Below, one piece after another: positions 61,301 through 64,000 of a stretch of DNA of 64,000 nucleotides. How positions within the stretch are numbered: position 1 is the first letter of the stretch; each line of letters starts with the position of its first letter. A program made the translations under genes and the position numbers. The stretch comes from Isoperla grammatica (taxonomy: Eukaryota > Arthropoda > Insecta > Plecoptera > Perlodidae), in assembly GCA_945910005.1 (NCBI GenBank), contig CAMDTW010000523.1:248001-312000 (forward strand). Direction: 5' to 3'. The notes beneath the pieces were generated by a model. It saw nothing but the letters and a program-made list of their open reading frames with translations, was not told the DNA's origin and ran no database searches.

Positions 61301-64000
61301 GCTGAGTCTTATATGCTGGTTTTTATATGCTGGGTCTTATATGCAGGTTCTTATATGCAGGTTCTTATATGCTGAGTCTTATATGCAGGTTCTTAAATGC
61401 TGGGTCTTATATGCTGAGTCTTATATGCTGAGTCTTATATGCAGGTTCTTAAATGCTGGGTCTTATATGCTGAGTCTTATATGCTGGGTCTTATATGCTG
61501 AGTCTTATATGCTGACCCTTACATGCTGGGTCTTATATGCTGGGTCTTATATGCCGGGTCTTATATGCTGGGTCTTAAATGCTGGGTCTTATATGCTGGG
61601 TCTTATATGCCGGGTCTTATATGCTGGGTCTTAAATGCTGAGTCTTATATGCTGGGTCTTATATGCTGAATCTAATATGCTGGGTCTAATATGCTGGGTC
61701 TTATATGCTAAGTCTTATATGCAGGGTCTTATATGCAGGGTCTTATATGCTGAGTCTTATATGCTGGGTCTAATATGCTGGGTCTTATATGCTGGGTCTT
61801 ATACGCTGGGTCTTATATGCTGACTCTTATATGCAGGGTCTTATATGCAGGGTCTTATATGCTAAGTCTTATATGCAGGGTCTTATATGCAGGGTCTTAT
61901 ATGCTGATTCTTATATGCTGGGTCTAATATGCTGGGTCTTATATGCTGGGTCTTATATGCTGGGTCTTATATGCTAAGTCTAATATGCAGGGTCTTATAT
62001 GCAGGGTCTTATATGCTGAGTCTTATATGCTGAGTCTTATATGCTGGGTCTTATATGCTGAGTCTTATATGCTGGTTTTTATATGCTGGGTCTTATATGC
62101 TGAGTCTTATATGCAGGTTCTTATATGCTGAGTCTTAAATGCAGGTTCTTTTATGCAGGTTCTTATATGCAGGTTCTTATATGCTGAGTCTTATATGCAG
62201 GTTCTTAAATGCTGGGTCTTATATGCTGAGTCTTATATGCTGGGTCTTATATGCTGAGTCTTATATGCAGGTTCTTATATGATGAGTCTTATATGATGAG
62301 TCTCATATGCTGACTCTTATATGCTGACCCTTACATGCTGGGTCTTATATGCTGGGTCTTATATGCCGGGTCTTATATGCTGGGTCTTAAATGCTGAGTC
62401 TTATATGCTGGGTCTTATATGCTAAATCTAATATGCTGGATCTAATATGCTGGGTCTTATATGCTGAGTCTTATATGCAGGGTCTTATATGCAGGGTCTT
62501 ATATGCTGAGTCTTATATGCTGGGTCTAATATGCTGGGTCTTATATGCTGGGTCTTATACGCTGGGTCTTATATGCTGAGTCTTATATGCAGGGTCTTAT
62601 ATGCAGGGTCTTATATGCTGAGTCTTATATGCAGGGTCTTATATGCAGGGTCTTATATGCTGAGTCTTATATGCTGGGTCTAATATGCTGGGTCTTATAT
62701 GCTGGGTCTTATATGCTGGGTCTTATATGCTGAGTCTTATATGCAGGGTCTTATATGCAGGGTCTTATATGCTGAGTCTTATATGCAGGGTCTTATATGC
62801 TGGGTCTTATATGCTGGGTCTTATATGCTGGGTCTTATATGCTGAGTCTTATATGCAGGGTCTTATATGCAGGGTCTTATATGCTGAGTCTTATATGCTT
62901 AGTCTTATATGCTGGGTCTTATATGCTGAGTCTTATATGCTGGGTCTTATATGCAGGTTCTTATATGCTGAGTCTTATATGCTGAGTCTTATATGCCGAG
63001 TCTTATATGCTGAGTCTTATATGCTGGGTCTTATATGCTGGGTCTTATATGCTGGGTCTTATATGCTGGGTCTTATATGCTGGGTCTTATATGCTGGGTC
63101 ATATATGCTGGGTCTTAAATGCTGAGTCTTATATGCTGGGTCTTATATGCTGAGTCTTATATGCTGAGTCTTATATGCTGGGTCTTATATGCTGGGTCTT
63201 ATATGCTGGGTCTTATATGCTGAGTCTTATATGCTGGGTCTTATATGCTGGGTCTTATATGCTGAGTCTTATATGCTGGGTCTTATATGCTGGGTCTTAT
63301 ACGCTAGGTCTTATATGCTGGGTCTTATATGCTGAGTCTTATACGCTGGGTCTTATATGCTAAGTCTCATATGCTGAGTCTTATATGCTGAGTCTTATAT
63401 GCTGAGTCTTATACGCTGAGTCTTATATGCAGGTTCTTATATGCCGAGTCTTATATGCTGAGTCTTATATGCTGAGTCTTATATGCTGGGTCTTATATGC
63501 TGGGTCTTATATGCAGGGTCTTATATGTTGAGTCTTATATGCTGGGTCTAATATGCTGGGTCTTATATGCTGGGTCTTATATGCTGGGTCTAATATGCTG
63601 GGTCTTATATGCTGGGTCTTACATGCTGAGTCTTTTATGCAGGTTCTTATATGCTGAGTCTTATATGCTGAGTCTTATTTGTTGGGTCTTATATGCAGGT
63701 TCTTAAACGCTGAGTCTTATATGCTGAGTCTTATATGCTGGTTCTTATATGCAGGTTCTTATATGCTGAGTCTTATATGCTGGGTCTTATATGCAGGTTC
63801 TTATATGCTGAGTCTTATATGCAGAGTCTTATATGCTGGGTCTTATATGCTGGGTCTTATATGCTAAATCTTATATGCTGAGTCTTATATGCTGGGTCTA
63901 ATGTGCTAGGTCTTATATGCAGGTTCTTATATGCTGAGTCTTATATGCAGGTTCTTATATGCTGAGTCTTATATGCTGAGTCTTATATGCTGGGTCTTAT
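58374..64000 (+). repeat. Mosaic right end of the array with a 3,739-bp tandem duplication
   Basis: About 58.58-60.5 kb matches 2.17-4.0 kb of copy A (offset 56,418, later changed by 6 units). About 60.63-61.5 kb matches the 14.85-15.6 kb type (GCTAAGTC unit at 60671 against 40681; GCTCAGTC unit at 61119 against 41171). About 62.32-64.0 kb repeats 58.58-60.3 kb at offset 3,739: GCTGACCC landmarks at 58584 and 62323, and matching series starting at 58946/62685, 59436/63175 and 59758/63497. The array is still running at the last base. Confidence 0.8.
60544..60558 (+). repeat. 15-bp unit GCTTGGGTCTTATAT
   Basis: The only unit longer than 14 bp that I noticed. An extra T follows GCT. It sits where the segment related to 2.1-4.0 kb gives way to sequence of the 14.8-kb type, so it may mark a rejoining point. 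Confidence 0.75.

Larger units (their letters stand above)
1..64000 (+). repeat. 14-bp satellite array filling the entire window
   Basis: The sequence is a head-to-tail array of a 14-bp unit with consensus GCTGGGTCTTATAT, all in one orientation, about 4,570 units. Four unit types dominate and differ at positions 3, 5 and 6: GGG-type, GAG-type (GCTGAGTC...), CAGGG-type (GCAGGGTC...) and CAGGTT-type (GCAGGTTC...). The TCTTATAT half is more conserved, with recurring variants ending TTAAAT, TAATAT, TTACAT, TTTTAT, TTATAC and TTATGT. The plus strand of the consensus is strongly G/T-rich (10 of 14 bases) and contains no CpG. I see no stretch of non-repeat sequence, so there is no gene-sized gap to annotate separately. 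Length and homogeneity are typical of eukaryotic satellite DNA; that is an inference from scale, since I recognise neither the unit nor the host. Confidence 0.98.

Noticed and set aside
61047..61634. 195-codon open frame near the right end
   Set aside because: The same repeat translation, in a region assembled from duplicated blocks, with no sign of selection on the frame.
1..64000. CRISPR array
   Set aside because: There are no unique spacers; the 14-bp units abut directly and no cas genes are present.
1..64000. Telomere repeat
   Set aside because: The unit contains GGGTCTTA but not a known telomere motif such as TTAGGG or TTTAGGG on either strand, and the large block duplications are unlike telomerase-made arrays.
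1..64000. TATA-box promoters or bacterial -10 sites in the TTATAT motif
   Set aside because: The motif occurs in nearly every unit because of the repeat, with no paired element or downstream gene to single any out.
1..64000. Pure assembly artefact
   Set aside because: Copies carry private substitutions and nested, ordered differences, which simple assembler looping would not create. Copy number and the exact junctions still need long-read support.
1..64000. tRNA, rRNA, other structured RNA, or mobile elements
   Set aside because: Reading through the window I found no departure from the 14-bp units long enough to hold any of these.

Overview
The whole 64 kb window is one uninterrupted tandem array of a 14-bp unit. 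The consensus, written from the conserved GC, is GCTGGGTCTTATAT, and the window holds about 4,570 units, all in the same orientation. I see no unique-sequence gene, RNA gene, transposon, CRISPR array or flanking sequence. Four unit types dominate: GGG-type (GCTGGGTCTTATAT), GAG-type (GCTGAGTCTTATAT), CAGGG-type (GCAGGGTCTTATAT) and CAGGTT-type (GCAGGTTCTTATAT). Rare variants and a few 12-, 13- or 15-bp units act as landmarks.

A homogeneous 14-bp satellite of at least 64 kb points to a eukaryotic chromosome, probably heterochromatic, pericentromeric or subtelomeric, assembled from long reads. I do not recognise the unit and cannot name the organism.

The array is ordered by large duplications, traced with the rare variants. 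Copy A (1-15444) is followed by copy B (15445-45536), which starts as a nearly unchanged repeat of A at a constant offset of 15,444 bp. B is longer than A because of a 3,806-bp tandem duplication (23735-27540 and 27541-31346) and a threefold tandem repeat of about 4.29 kb (from about 33.1 kb to 45.8 kb). Copy C (45537 to about 58373) again follows A and B, with whole-unit insertions and deletions of 3, 5 and 14 units. The right end (about 58374-64000) is a mosaic of segments related to 2.1-4.0 kb and 14.8-15.6 kb of copy A, and holds a 3,739-bp tandem duplication that runs out of the window. Smaller nested duplications of about 2.2 kb, 1.86 kb, 1.26 kb and 0.62 kb lie inside each copy.

The many plus-strand open frames are by-products of the repeat. 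Three 14-bp units make 14 stop-free codons unless a GAG-type unit falls in one particular phase, while the minus strand meets TAA in every frame within 42 bases. Nothing supports a protein product. The interest of the window lies in its repeat architecture, its breakpoint junctions, and the order of duplication events that can be read from shared variants.
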